Assembly (NCBI RefSeq): GCF_900128515.1
Contig: NZ_FQTP01000006.1
Span: 1 to 37,190, forward strand
Reading direction: 5' to 3'
Length of the DNA: 37,190 nucleotides
Origin: Bathymodiolus heckerae thiotrophic gill symbiont
GTDB lineage: Bacteria; Pseudomonadota; Gammaproteobacteria; PS1; Pseudothioglobaceae
Shown here: one piece after another, positions 26,885 through 36,112 of the stretch
Numbering within the stretch: position 1 is the first letter of the stretch
How the letters are laid out: every line of letters begins with the position of its first letter
Notes under the pieces: generated by a model
What the model was told of the DNA's origin: nothing
Seen by the model: the letters and a program-made list of their open reading frames with translations, nothing else
Databases searched by the model: none
Program-made: the position numbers and the translations under genes

Positions 26885-27931
26885 TTATAAATGTTTAAAT
26901 TGAACTGCTGTTCCTGATTCTATATCACAACAGACTTTCTTTCCAAGAATATCATCAAGAAATTTTGGCAAAACTCCATAACCAGGCCTAATACTTCTTA
27001 CATGATCCTTGGTAATTATCTCACCTTCTTTGATATTTTTTACAAAATACAACGAACGTCGAAATTTTACGTTAGCCTGTTCGCTCGATTTTCTACCATA
27101 ATCAACCTGTCCAAGCGATTCCCATGCGGTTTTAGCCCCTACACACAATTGCTTTAATTCTTCTGATTCAAGTGAAAAAGAATCGTCAGGACCGCCGCCA
27201 TTACGATCTAGAGTTACATGTTTTTCAATAATTGATGCGCCTAATGCGACACTAGTAATTGCTGTCGTGTTGTCAATTGTGTGGTCTGACAAACCAGTAA
27301 CTAATCCAAATTTGCCCTGCATATCAGCCAGTGTTCTTAAATTATAATCGGCTGCTGGTGCAGGGTAGCCGCTCACACAATGAAGTATGGCCAACTCTTT
27401 ACACCCTCCTTCTCGAGCAGCTTCAATAGCTTCTTGAATTTCTTGTGTATCTGCCATACCAGTTGAGATAATCATGGGTTTTCCAGTTTGAGCTACATAT
27501 TTTATCAAAGGAAGATCCACCGCCTCAAAAGAGGCGATCTTATATGCTGGCGTATTTAAATCTTCTAATAGATCAACAGCGGTATTATCAAATGGAGAGC
27601 TAAATATCGTAATACCAACTTTTTTTGCATAATCGAATAATGGTTTATGCCATTCCCATGGCATAAATGCGCTTTTATATAGTTCATACAAGCTTTGTCC
27701 AGACCAAAGCCCCTCCGTTAATTGGAAGTCTGACAAGGTACTATCAATTGTTAAAGTATCAGGAGTATAGGTCTGTAACTTTACACAATCAGCGCCTGAT
27801 GACTTGGTCATATCTATAATCTTATATGCATTATTAATATCGCCATTATGGTTTGCTGACATTTCAGCAATAATATAAGGTGTAAAACTATTTCCAATTT
27901 TTCTACCGTTGATTGTAATAAAGTCACTCAT
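26885..27931 (-). CDS. pseI: Pseudaminic acid synthase (PseI)
   Basis: About 348 aa from the ATG at 27931, which is preceded by GAGAAG; a TTG four codons earlier is less likely. The NeuB-family barrel shows YIIAEMSANHNGD near residue 20, CVKLQTYTPDTL, FSSPFDNTAVDLLE, YKIASFE, ISTGMAD and SDHTIDN, then IIEKHVTLDRNGGGPDDSFS near 240. A C-terminal SAF domain follows (RRSLYFVKNIKEGE...ILGKKVCCDIESG). The AEMSANHNG and GGGPDDSFS forms are typical of PseI rather than NeuB. It condenses PEP with the 6-deoxy-AltdiNAc sugar released by PseG. It overlaps the formyltransferase gene by 8 bases. Confidence 0.94.
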   Translation of the reverse strand: MSDFITINGRKIGNSFTPYIIAEMSANHNGDINNAYKIIDMTKSSGADCVKLQTYTPDTLTIDSTLSDFQLTEGLWSGQSLYELYKSAFMPWEWHKPLFDYAKKVGITIFSSPFDNTAVDLLEDLNTPAYKIASFEAVDLPLIKYVAQTGKPMIISTGMADTQEIQEAIEAAREGGCKELAILHCVSGYPAPAADYNLRTLADMQGKFGLVTGLSDHTIDNTTAITSVALGASIIEKHVTLDRNGGGPDDSFSLESEELKQLCVGAKTAWESLGQVDYGRKSSEQANVKFRRSLYFVKNIKEGEIITKDHVRSIRPGYGVLPKFLDDILGKKVCCDIESGTAVQFKHL

Positions 27932-28562
27932 TATTCTTCTCAATTATTATATTAAACTTTACTCCATCTTTATAAAAGTAAGCAGGGAATCTTTTTGGGT
28001 CGCATACTCTTATTAAATCGAACTGCTCGTATATAGTTTGATTTATATCAATTACACTATCCTTTGGTGATCTTTTTGGCCAGCATTCGCCATCAAAATT
28101 AGGCTGTTTTTTTGGCTCTATAGTATTGTAATTTTCAATTGCAAAATCCATTAATGCTAGCTCTGAATCAAAAATTAATTCATTAATTTCATCAAAAAGG
28201 GCTGTTTTTGGAATTGACACACTAATCTTCTTCCAAATATCACCAGTGTCGACTTTGTTCTCAGCTTCTAATAAGCTTAAGGTAATATCAGTTGCTCCAT
28301 TAATAATTTCCCACACATGTGGACTCCAACCTCTACCATATGGCAAGTCACTTGCATGAACAACCAGCGTTTTATTAAACTTCTTTCTTTCTGACTTCGA
28401 CACTATGTCAGAACATGATATTAAGAATAAAATGTCGCCAGATGTTATTTCTTTCTTTGAATGGATGATATTTATTTGATGACTTTTATTTGTTTCTACC
28501 CATTTATTTACATAAGTATTTACAGGATGTTCTATAGACGTAATCAATATTGAAATATTCAT
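27924..28562 (-). CDS. Formyltransferase-family protein in the pseudaminate set (PseJ-type)
   Basis: The 212-aa protein has the formyltransferase core LVVHASDLPYGRGWSPHVWE near 87, then ITLSLLEAENKVDTGDIWKK, with His and Asp of the usual N-x-H...D set. The Asn two residues before His is Val here, as I recall for this subgroup found beside pseI and pseG. It sits between pseG and pseI, overlapping both, where other clusters have the acetyltransferase PseH; no PseH-like GNAT is in the window. N-formylation of the amino sugar, giving a 7-N-formyl pseudaminic acid, is the likely result (such forms are known in Pseudomonas). Donor would be 10-formyl-THF. Confidence 0.78.
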   Translation of the reverse strand: MNISILITSIEHPVNTYVNKWVETNKSHQINIIHSKKEITSGDILFLISCSDIVSKSERKKFNKTLVVHASDLPYGRGWSPHVWEIINGATDITLSLLEAENKVDTGDIWKKISVSIPKTALFDEINELIFDSELALMDFAIENYNTIEPKKQPNFDGECWPKRSPKDSVIDINQTIYEQFDLIRVCDPKRFPAYFYKDGVKFNIIIEKNNE

Positions 28563-29629
28563 AATTTATTATCCATAAGTACATTGGCAACTCTCTTTAC
28601 CCCTAAGCCATCAGTTACATGGCGAGCAATATTACTAACATTTAGCATCCATTTTGTTGGATTATTTATTACTCTTGATATACTTCCTATACTTTTCAAT
28701 AACTTAATCGCACCACTTTCTGCAAGAGATTTCGCAATAGTAACTTGATTTTTAGCAATTACAATTTGAATAGTTGGCAAACCCAAGCAACATCGCTCCC
28801 ATGTTGTGGCTCCAGCTGCACCAATTGCGATATCAGAATTTGCCATGATTTCAGCCATATTACCTACATCGACTTTAACTTCTGTCTTGTAGGGTAGTGT
28901 GATCGCTTTGGACTTAACACTCTCAAGATGAGGGGCTGAACCGCCCATTACAACGATAATATTCATATCATTTGGTAAGTTGCATAACTTTAACTCATCT
29001 AAAACATTCTCAGTAACATTGTTAACATCAACACCGCCCATATTAATAAGTAATTGCTTAAACTCTGAGTGACTGCGACGCTCTATACTATACGGTCTCC
29101 ATTTGGAAAATTCCGGTCTGAGTAGTGCATATTGCGATCCCAATAACAACTCACAACCTTTGGTAGTAAATGCTAAATAATCCCCTTGTTGGCGGCCAAA
29201 TGTTTGGTCAAGTAAAATATCGCACTGGTGCTTTCGATCTGCCAAATCATCAATCACCATTAATTTTTCATAGTAAGGCTTAAGTCTCTTTTGCCAATGC
29301 TCATCCAGGGCGTAATGATCAACAATCAACCAATCATTTTTTTTCGCTTTGAGCATATCAACACAATCATCGGCATCTTGTTGTTGGGTCGCCCCTAGCC
29401 AGTGAGAATGCGCTAAACTAGTATCAACTTCAGTCTCTTCAAACATCTCTAACTCATGAACAACAAGCCCATTTGAACGAATCTTATCCATTAAGTTTCC
29501 TTTGTGTCTTCGACAAATAAACTCAACATTTGCTCCATTTTCTTTTAGCACTTGAGTTAGAGTCAAGCAGCGCATCACATGCCCTGTACCCATCTGCAAA
29601 GAAGCATCAACGCGAAAAACAACTCTCAT
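28559..29629 (-). CDS. pseG: UDP-2,4-diacylamido-2,4,6-trideoxy-L-altropyranose hydrolase (PseG)
   Basis: The 356-aa GT-B-fold enzyme starts RVVFRVDASLQMGTGHVMRC, the characteristic N-terminus with the catalytic His of GTGH at residue 18. It has DWLIVDHYALDEHW near 98, DILLDQTFGR near 131 and IAIGAAGATTWERCCLGLP near 269, all typical of PseG/RffG-like UDP-sugar hydrolases. It removes UDP before condensation by PseI. It overlaps pseF and the formyltransferase by 4 bases each. The length is normal. Confidence 0.93.
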   Translation of the reverse strand: MRVVFRVDASLQMGTGHVMRCLTLTQVLKENGANVEFICRRHKGNLMDKIRSNGLVVHELEMFEETEVDTSLAHSHWLGATQQQDADDCVDMLKAKKNDWLIVDHYALDEHWQKRLKPYYEKLMVIDDLADRKHQCDILLDQTFGRQQGDYLAFTTKGCELLLGSQYALLRPEFSKWRPYSIERRSHSEFKQLLINMGGVDVNNVTENVLDELKLCNLPNDMNIIVVMGGSAPHLESVKSKAITLPYKTEVKVDVGNMAEIMANSDIAIGAAGATTWERCCLGLPTIQIVIAKNQVTIAKSLAESGAIKLLKSIGSISRVINNPTKWMLNVSNIARHVTDGLGVKRVANVLMDNKL

Positions 29630-30327
29630 GACAATAGGCCTGTTTCTTGTAAAACCCTGTACATAACCTCTGCCCTTATCCAGTCCTCCGTAGTATCAAT
29701 ATCTTGCACTAAATATCTTGGCAGAATATACGGACTCGCTGTTTCAGAAAAAATCGGCAACTCATCTTTAAAGGCTTGTGTTTTACCCCAATAGAACTGT
29801 CCTGCATCATGATAGGCTTCTTCTAAATCTTGAGATCTAACGTTAAAATTCTCAGGATAAAACATACTCACTTTATCATCTTGAGTAATTCTTATCGATC
29901 TTTGAATTGGAAAGGCAAAGCTTGTCACGCTAAAACAATAATCAGCCTTTAATTCTTGCAGTTGTTGAAAGGCCTTGGATATTGTCTGAGATTGAATAAA
30001 TGGTGCTGTTGCATATAAGCAACACACATTATCAATAGTATTATTATGATCCTCTAGCCATTCAATCGTGTGCTTAATAACTGGAATAGTGCCCGCATAA
30101 TCATTAGACAGCTCAGCTGGCCTGATAAACGGCACTTTAGCACCATACGTTTTTGCAACTTCTGCAATTTCATTGTCATCTGTAGAAACAATAACCTGAT
30201 CAAAACAATTACTCTCAAGTGCAGCTTCAATAGAGTATGCAATAATCGGCTTACCATTAAATGCTTTAATATTTTTTCTTGGGATGCGCTTGCTGCCTCC
30301 TCGTGCAGGTATTACGCATATGTTCAT
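29626..30327 (-). CDS. pseF: Pseudaminic acid cytidylyltransferase (PseF)
   Basis: The 233-aa protein has the CMP-sugar synthetase nucleotide loop IPARGGSKRIPRKNIKAFNG at residues 6-25, then VSTDDNEIAEVA, RPAELSNDYA, LYATAPFIQS and, near the C-terminus, VQDIDTTEDWIRAE with the metal-binding aspartates. It activates pseudaminic acid with CTP to CMP-Pse. It lies between pseC and pseG with 4-base overlaps on both sides, confirming the pathway assignment. The length matches the family. Confidence 0.94.
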   Translation of the reverse strand: MNICVIPARGGSKRIPRKNIKAFNGKPIIAYSIEAALESNCFDQVIVSTDDNEIAEVAKTYGAKVPFIRPAELSNDYAGTIPVIKHTIEWLEDHNNTIDNVCCLYATAPFIQSQTISKAFQQLQELKADYCFSVTSFAFPIQRSIRITQDDKVSMFYPENFNVRSQDLEEAYHDAGQFYWGKTQAFKDELPIFSETASPYILPRYLVQDIDTTEDWIRAEVMYRVLQETGLLS

Positions 30328-31496
30328 GAGCCTATAACCCTTCGTAAATTATTAATTACATAGTCTTGTTGTTTGTTAGTCATCGATGGATACATAGGAA
30401 TACTAAGAGTTTCTTTGTAATATTGCTCTGCAATAGGGCAATAGCCTGAATTAAACCCCATTCTTTCATAATAAGGTTGCAGGTATACAGGGATATAATG
30501 CAGGTTTACCATAATCTTCATACGATGCAATGCTTCGTATACTTGTTGCTGTGTTTTTTCAATAACACTAAGATCTAATCTAATAGGGTAAAGATGATAA
30601 GAAGAGTAACTATCTTGATGTTGCCAAGGCAGACCAATAGGTAAGTCATTCAACAGACGATCATATCTTGTAGCAATCTCATTCCTCCTTGTTATAAAGG
30701 CATTAAGATGATTCATCTGACTCACTCCAAGTGCTGCTTGAATGTCAGTCATTCTGTAATTAAATCCCAATTGTATTTGTTGATAATTCCAAATTTCATT
30801 TTTTGGCCTTGATTGCATTTCTGACTTATCACTTGTAATGCCATGACTTCTATATTTCAGCATACGATTAGAAAGCACTTTATTATTAGTTAGCGCCATA
30901 CCCCCCTCACCAGTAGTCACTATTTTTACTGGATGAAAACTAAAAATAGTAATATCACTGTAACGACAATTGCCAACCCATTGATTTTGATACTTACCGC
31001 CAATAGCATGTGAAGCATCTTCAATAATTTTAAACCCATAAATATTAGATAACTCATGAATACGTTGCATATCGCATGACTGACCACTAAAATGAACGGG
31101 AATAACTATTTTTGGCAATTTTCCAAGTTCCTGTGCATTTTTAAGCTTCTTCTCTAAAGTTTTAGAGCACATATTGTATGTTCTATCATCAATGTCGACA
31201 AAATCTACTTTTGCTCCACAATATAAAGCACAATTCGCTGATGCTACAAATGTGTTTGGAACTGTCCAAAGCCAATCTCCTGGGCCAAGCTCCAATGCTA
31301 GACAAGCAATATGTAGTGCTGATGTAGCATTATTTACTGCTACTGAATATTTTGCTCCGACATGACTGGACACCACATCTTCAAACTTTGGAACCATTGG
31401 CCCCTGTGTTAAAAAATTTGATTTTAATACTGAAATAACCGCGTCAATATCATCTTTGTCAATTAATTGACGACCGTATGGAATCATTTCAAGCAT
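30324..31496 (-). CDS. pseC: UDP-4-amino-4,6-dideoxy-N-acetyl-L-altrosamine transaminase (PseC)
   Basis: The 390-aa PLP enzyme belongs to the DegT/DnrJ/EryC1/StrS family. It begins MIPYGRQLIDKDDIDAV and has NFLTQGPMVPKFE, NNATSALHIACLAL, DASHAIGG near 170 and SFHPVKIVTTGEGG near 198 with the PLP lysine. The sequence as a whole is close to PseC. It aminates the 4-keto sugar made by a PseB-type dehydratase. No pseB is present, so its substrate probably comes from WbjB (14597-15628) or from a gene elsewhere. The first ATG has a good AAGGTG ribosome binding site; a second ATG lies three codons in. Confidence 0.93.
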   Translation of the reverse strand: MLEMIPYGRQLIDKDDIDAVISVLKSNFLTQGPMVPKFEDVVSSHVGAKYSVAVNNATSALHIACLALELGPGDWLWTVPNTFVASANCALYCGAKVDFVDIDDRTYNMCSKTLEKKLKNAQELGKLPKIVIPVHFSGQSCDMQRIHELSNIYGFKIIEDASHAIGGKYQNQWVGNCRYSDITIFSFHPVKIVTTGEGGMALTNNKVLSNRMLKYRSHGITSDKSEMQSRPKNEIWNYQQIQLGFNYRMTDIQAALGVSQMNHLNAFITRRNEIATRYDRLLNDLPIGLPWQHQDSYSSYHLYPIRLDLSVIEKTQQQVYEALHRMKIMVNLHYIPVYLQPYYERMGFNSGYCPIAEQYYKETLSIPMYPSMTNKQQDYVINNLRRVIGS

Positions 31497-31526
31497 TTAT
31501 AACACCTTTTGATTAAAGTTCATAAT

Positions 31527-33365
31527 TCAAAGCTCTTGCATTGCTATTAACGAGCTAAATTTTGAATCTTTCTTGTTGCGTAATTGTTGGTACGTTCCCT
31601 GTTCAATCAGTCTCCCTGAATCCAATACATAAATTCGATCTACATTACGAATTGTAGATAATCGATGAGCAATAATAACCACAGTCATTGTACCGTTAAG
31701 TTTATCAATACTTTCTTGAATAGAGCGCTCTGATTCAGAATCTAAAGCACTTGTAGCTTCATCAAGTATTAATAGTTTTGGTTCACGAAACAGTTCTCGA
31801 GCTATAAACAAGCGCTGTCGCTGCCCACCCGAAAGTCGTATCCCCCTATCCCCAACTAAAGTTTGATATCCGTCAGGAAGGCTTTCTATATAGTCTGAAA
31901 TATTAGCCTGTTGTGCTGCCTTTTTAATACGATCAGAAAGGTTTTCACCTTTATCTTGGCTTTCAAATCCCATGCATATATTGTTAAAAATACTATCATC
32001 AAAAATAATAGTCTCTTGGGAGACATATCCTATCTGCCTTCTCCAGCTTTCAAGCTCTATATCTTCACTTGACACACTATCTATTAGCACCTCGCCTTGT
32101 CTAGGCTTTATCATCAATGTAAGCAAGTCTACCAAGGTTGACTTTCCTGCACCAGACCCACCAACTAAAGCAATTGAAGTCTTTGCTAGAATTTTTAAAC
32201 TAATCCCTTGAATTATATCGTTATGTTTTGAATTGTAACTAAAATACACATTGTCAAAAACAATACCTTGAGTCAATGACCCCACTTTAATAGGTCCGTC
32301 TTTCTCTTTATATTGATACTGCATTCTAATCTCTTCATGTACCAACTCCATACTACCAACGTACTCTAACATGGTTTGTCGAGCACCTTGAATTGCTAGG
32401 ATTGAATTAAGTCCGCGATGGAATAGCACAATAGAGACTAAAATAGGCTCTATTGATTGCCCTAAAAAGAAAATCTGTAACATCAAAATTGACATAATAA
32501 GCGTTACGGCAATAGGCTCGCGTACTGATTGAGTCAATCCAGCTGAAATTCCTGAACGCACCTGATAATCAACAAGATTACCAATCGAAGTCATAACATT
32601 CTTTTCTAAAGTGGGAGTTTGATGAGTAGAAGTTAAATACTTAAAAGCTTGTAATGTTTGAATAAGTAACTTCGACAAATGGCCGTTTTCTTTTGCTGTT
32701 AATCTAGACAAACTTAGAACATATGCACTTAGCCGACGAAATATCAGTAGTAAAATGATGCCTGCACATACAGCCATAAGGCCGAATCGCCAGGCCACTA
32801 AAAAAGCTAATATCAAATATACAACAGTATTAACAATGTGTGCCCCTAGTTGAGTGAATGATGAAAAGGATTGCATCGAGCGTGAAACTTGTTCATTAAT
32901 TACATTAATAAAATACCCTGTATCTTTACTTACATAATAACCATATTGCATCTGACTATAATATGTAAAAAGATCACTTTTTAATTCTCGCAACAGCTGT
33001 CCAGTAAGATTAGCATTGTAAGCTAGAGCTACAAAAGTAAGCGCGCCTTTTATTATAAATGATATTGCGATTACCACCAATACAGTGGCAATTGAATCAC
33101 TTAATCCCAGATAGTTAAGAAAGCCTAATAAATAATCCCCAATATCTGTAGAATTCGTTACATTATCTATAGTTGCAGATTGAACCTCTATTACTGAATT
33201 ATTAATCGTATCCAGTCTCTGTAATAGAGGGAGTAACATCAAGATGCCAAAACCCTCAAAAAGCGCAGCAACCATAGTCAAAGCAAATATCAAATAAATA
33301 CGTGCACCCAAATGCTTCTGGAACATTTTGTAATAATGCAATAAACTATCAGATGTATTTTTCAT
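31527..33365 (-). CDS. ABC-type lipid-oligosaccharide flippase (PglK/MsbA type)
   Basis: The 612-aa half-transporter has an N-terminal six-helix membrane domain (first helix near residues 22-48) and a C-terminal ATPase. The ATPase carries Walker A GGSGAGKST near 400, signature LSGGQRQR near 510, Walker B LLILDEATSALDSESE near 530 and the H-loop IAHRLST near 560. The fused layout and the position within a glycan operon fit PglK/WlaB flippases, which move lipid-linked oligosaccharides across the inner membrane. No Wzx-type flippase is in the window, so this is the candidate exporter for the repeat unit. Confidence 0.85.
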   Translation of the reverse strand: MKNTSDSLLHYYKMFQKHLGARIYLIFALTMVAALFEGFGILMLLPLLQRLDTINNSVIEVQSATIDNVTNSTDIGDYLLGFLNYLGLSDSIATVLVVIAISFIIKGALTFVALAYNANLTGQLLRELKSDLFTYYSQMQYGYYVSKDTGYFINVINEQVSRSMQSFSSFTQLGAHIVNTVVYLILAFLVAWRFGLMAVCAGIILLLIFRRLSAYVLSLSRLTAKENGHLSKLLIQTLQAFKYLTSTHQTPTLEKNVMTSIGNLVDYQVRSGISAGLTQSVREPIAVTLIMSILMLQIFFLGQSIEPILVSIVLFHRGLNSILAIQGARQTMLEYVGSMELVHEEIRMQYQYKEKDGPIKVGSLTQGIVFDNVYFSYNSKHNDIIQGISLKILAKTSIALVGGSGAGKSTLVDLLTLMIKPRQGEVLIDSVSSEDIELESWRRQIGYVSQETIIFDDSIFNNICMGFESQDKGENLSDRIKKAAQQANISDYIESLPDGYQTLVGDRGIRLSGGQRQRLFIARELFREPKLLILDEATSALDSESERSIQESIDKLNGTMTVVIIAHRLSTIRNVDRIYVLDSGRLIEQGTYQQLRNKKDSKFSSLIAMQEL

Positions 33366-33411
33366 ACGTTTTTTATAAAAAACTAAGTCAACTTCACTTT
33401 GATTCTGTGAT

Positions 33412-34452
33412 TTAGTTTAAGTGCTCCACATACCAATCCATCGACTCATCCATTCCTTTAGATATCATAAACTTTGGCTGATAGTCTAGCAGTGTTTTTG
33501 CTTTATTTATATTGGCTTGAGAGTGTCTAACATCCCCGGCTCTAAAATCTCTATAGATCGGCTTCTTCTTTTCCAATCCTGATATTCTCTGAATAAGCCT
33601 TTCTTCAATCATTTGGTAAAGCTTGTTTAGACTTGTTCTATCATTAAGAGCAACATTATATACTTGATCAGTAGCTTCATCATTATCAGTAGTTGCTGCG
33701 AGAAGGTTCATCTGAACTGTATTATCAATATAACAAAAGTCTCTACTAGTTTCGCCATCGCCATTAATAAACACATCTTCTTTATTTAAAATGGCTGCCA
33801 CCCATTTTGGTATTACTGCCGCATAGGCGCCATTTGGGTCTTGTCTTTTACCAAAGATGTTGAAGTATCTTAATCCTATGGTTTTAAACCCATAGGTCTT
33901 TGCAAATACATTTGCGTAAAGCTCATTAACAACTTTAGTCACCGCATAAGGACTTAAAGGACTGCCAATCTTATCTTCTACTTTTGGTAGATCTGGATGG
34001 TCTCCATAGGTAGAGCTTGATGCGGCATAGACAAATCTTTTTACATTAGCATCCTTACTGGCAACTAGCATGTTTAAGAAGCCATCAATATTTGCCCTAT
34101 TAGTATTAATAGAGTCTTCGATTGATCTAGGAACTGAACCCAATGCTGCTTGGTGCAAAACATAATCTACACCATCACACGCTTGTTTGCAATCCTCTAT
34201 CTCTCTTATATCACCATTAATAAACTTAAAATTACCACTTAAGTCTTTACCAGTAGCTTTATTAGCGTCCTCTATTGCCTGATCAATATTATGCTGATGA
34301 CCGGTATCAAAGTTATCCAGACCCACCACCTTTTGATTAAGAATTAGCAACTTCTCTAGTAAGTTAGAACCAATAAAACCCGCAACTCCTGTCACCAACC
34401 AGGTGTTTTGATTGTCTTTTAAATGTTCTTGTAATTGTTCGTATTTAGTCAT
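33412..34452 (-). CDS. tviC: UDP-GlcNAc/UDP-GlcNAcA C4-epimerase (TviC/WbpP)
   Basis: The 346-aa extended SDR has [16 protein letters not shown] at residues 21-36, [13 protein letters not shown] near 46, [14 protein letters not shown] near 98, [13 protein letters not shown] near 143 and the catalytic YxxxK as YAVTK near 167. The N-terminal extension of about 18 residues and the VPRSIED segment are typical of WbpP/TviC. It follows tviB without a gap. The pair should make UDP-GalNAcA from UDP-GlcNAc, giving the glycan an acidic sugar. Confidence 0.92.
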   Translation of the reverse strand: MTKYEQLQEHLKDNQNTWLVTGVAGFIGSNLLEKLLILNQKVVGLDNFDTGHQHNIDQAIEDANKATGKDLSGNFKFINGDIREIEDCKQACDGVDYVLHQAALGSVPRSIEDSINTNRANIDGFLNMLVASKDANVKRFVYAASSSTYGDHPDLPKVEDKIGSPLSPYAVTKVVNELYANVFAKTYGFKTIGLRYFNIFGKRQDPNGAYAAVIPKWVAAILNKEDVFINGDGETSRDFCYIDNTVQMNLLAATTDNDEATDQVYNVALNDRTSLNKLYQMIEERLIQRISGLEKKKPIYRDFRAGDVRHSQANINKAKTLLDYQPKFMISKGMDESMDWYVEHLN

Positions 34453-35721
34453 TTATAGTCTTCCATCCACTTCATTAGCATCTAGCAAATACTTAATATC
34501 ATAAAGCACATAGTTTTCCTTACCAAAGGCTTTTATTTGCTCTAATGATAACGCTTTAAATTCATCATGTGCAACTGCTAACAATATTGCATCATATTTA
34601 CCTTCTACTGGTTGATTGATTGGCTTAATACCATACTCATGTACAGCTTCACCTTTATCAACCCATGGGTCGTACACATCAACATTGCAATTAAATCCTT
34701 CAAACTCTTCAACTAGATCTACTACGCGGGTATTACGAAGATCAGGACAGTTCTCTTTGAAAGTTAGGCCCATAATCAATACATTCGCATCCACAACATG
34801 AATGCGATTCTTAGTCATTAATTTCGATACCTGGTCTGCCACATAAGATCCCATGCTATCGTTCAATCTACGTCCTGCAAGAATCATTTCTGGGTTATAA
34901 CCAACCTCTAATGCTTTATGAGTCAAGTAGTATGGATCAACACCAATACAGTGCCCTCCTACTAAGCCCGGTCTAAATGGTAAAAAATTCCATTTAGTGC
35001 CTGCAGCTTCTAATACGGATTCTGTATCAATATCTAGTTTATTAAAAATAAGAGCAAGTTCATTAATAAGAGCAATGTTTACATCTCTTTGAGTATTTTC
35101 AATAACTTTAGCAGCTTCAGCTACTTTAATACTACTGGCCTTGTGTGTACCAGCAGTAATAATTTCTTGGTATAACTCGTCAACTTCAGTAGCAATCTCA
35201 GGGGTTGATCCTGATGTTACTTTTTTAATGGTAGTTAAACGATGCTCTTTATCTCCTGGATTAATGCGCTCAGGTGAATAGCCACAGTAAAAATCTTTGT
35301 TAAATATCAAGCCTGACTGCTCTTCAAGAATTGACACACAAACTTCTTCAGTAGCACCTGGATAAACTGTTGATTCATAAATAACAATATCACCCTTTTT
35401 AAGAATGGAACCTACTGCCTCACTAGATTTTTCTAAAGGAGTTAAATCAGGTCTTTTATGTTTGTCAATTGGTGTCGGAACGGTAACAATAAAAATAGTG
35501 CAATCTTTAATATCTTCTAGGTTGGTTGCGTAGCTTAAATGAACTGCATCTTTAAGCTCTTCAGAGGTAGTCTCAAGAGTCGAATCAACACCATTTTTAA
35601 GATCATTAATTCTAGGCTGGTTAATATCAAAACCAACAACTGTACGTTTTTTACCGAACTCGACAGCAAGAGGAAGGCCTACGTAACCAAGGCCGATTAA
35701 GGCTATTTTTTTATTACTCAT
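34453..35721 (-). CDS. tviB: UDP-GlcNAc C6-dehydrogenase (TviB/WbpO)
   Basis: The 422-aa nucleotide-sugar dehydrogenase has [20 protein letters not shown] at the N-terminus (NAD-binding), then [40 protein letters not shown] near 147 and [12 protein letters not shown] near 260 with the catalytic Cys. The C-terminal domain includes [19 protein letters not shown]. This is the TviB/WbpO/CapL group, oxidising UDP-GlcNAc or UDP-GalNAc to the uronic acid. It is the first gene of the polysaccharide operon, about 70 bases downstream of a candidate promoter and palindrome. No clear ribosome binding site precedes it. Confidence 0.94.
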   Translation of the reverse strand: MSNKKIALIGLGYVGLPLAVEFGKKRTVVGFDINQPRINDLKNGVDSTLETTSEELKDAVHLSYATNLEDIKDCTIFIVTVPTPIDKHKRPDLTPLEKSSEAVGSILKKGDIVIYESTVYPGATEEVCVSILEEQSGLIFNKDFYCGYSPERINPGDKEHRLTTIKKVTSGSTPEIATEVDELYQEIITAGTHKASSIKVAEAAKVIENTQRDVNIALINELALIFNKLDIDTESVLEAAGTKWNFLPFRPGLVGGHCIGVDPYYLTHKALEVGYNPEMILAGRRLNDSMGSYVADQVSKLMTKNRIHVVDANVLIMGLTFKENCPDLRNTRVVDLVEEFEGFNCNVDVYDPWVDKGEAVHEYGIKPINQPVEGKYDAILLAVAHDEFKALSLEQIKAFGKENYVLYDIKYLLDANEVDGRL

Positions 35722-35792
35722 AATTAGTTTTTTTGAGATGATTTAATAATTTAAGGGATTTATTTAGGAATTAATTTTATAGAGTGTTAAAA

Positions 35793-35822
35793 GGTATAAA
35801 TGACGATAATGGCTATTATCAA
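35793..35822 (-). promoter_or_regulatory. Candidate promoter of the polysaccharide operon
   Basis: On the - strand TTGATA (35822-35817) and TATACC (35798-35793) are 18 bases apart, or TTATAC at 17. They point towards tviB, with a leader of about 65 bases. No other likely start for the 25-kb operon is visible upstream. Confidence 0.5.
35805..35820. promoter_or_regulatory. Palindrome GATAATGGCTATTATC, possible operator
   Basis: Two perfect 6-base half-sites with a 4-base centre overlap the -35 box and spacer of the operon promoter. This is a typical place for a repressor site; the regulator is unknown. No T-run follows, so it is not a terminator. Confidence 0.45.
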
Positions 35823-35881
35823 GATTCATGAATTAGCCACCCTTCTACAAAGAGTTTAAAATCAGTAGGCTAAGCGCTCTA

Positions 35882-36112
35882 TTAGGCGATTTTCCACTCA
35901 GATTCTATTGTATCTGCTGATAAATCTGCCCCGCACTCCCATTCAATATAGTATTTTCCATTTTGAATTTTTATAAAATTATCATCATCTTTTAATGGCT
36001 CAAATGCCTCTGAGTTTAAATAGGGGGAAACGTCAAACAAGCCTGTCCTGCCGTCTTTTGCAGAAATACGTAATCTGTAGCTCTCCTGTGGCTCTATCTG
36101 AGTGATTATCAT
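35882..36112 (-). CDS. DUF2442 domain protein
   Basis: A 76-aa protein with the DUF2442 outline: YRLRISAKDGRTGLFDVSPY in the first half and IQNGKYYIEWECGADLSADT towards the end. Its ATG overlaps the stop of the DUF4160 gene by 4 bases, a pair that occurs often in bacterial accessory regions and is suspected to act like a toxin-antitoxin or paired regulatory unit. DUF2442 would be the partner or antitoxin-like member, which is inference. Complete and apparently intact. Confidence 0.82.
   Translation of the reverse strand: MIITQIEPQESYRLRISAKDGRTGLFDVSPYLNSEAFEPLKDDDNFIKIQNGKYYIEWECGADLSADTIESEWKIA

Noticed and set aside
35722-35881. A JUMPstart/ops (RfaH) element upstream of the glycan operon.
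   Set aside because: The nearest string (GGGTGGCTAA) does not match GGCGGTAG, so I do not call it.
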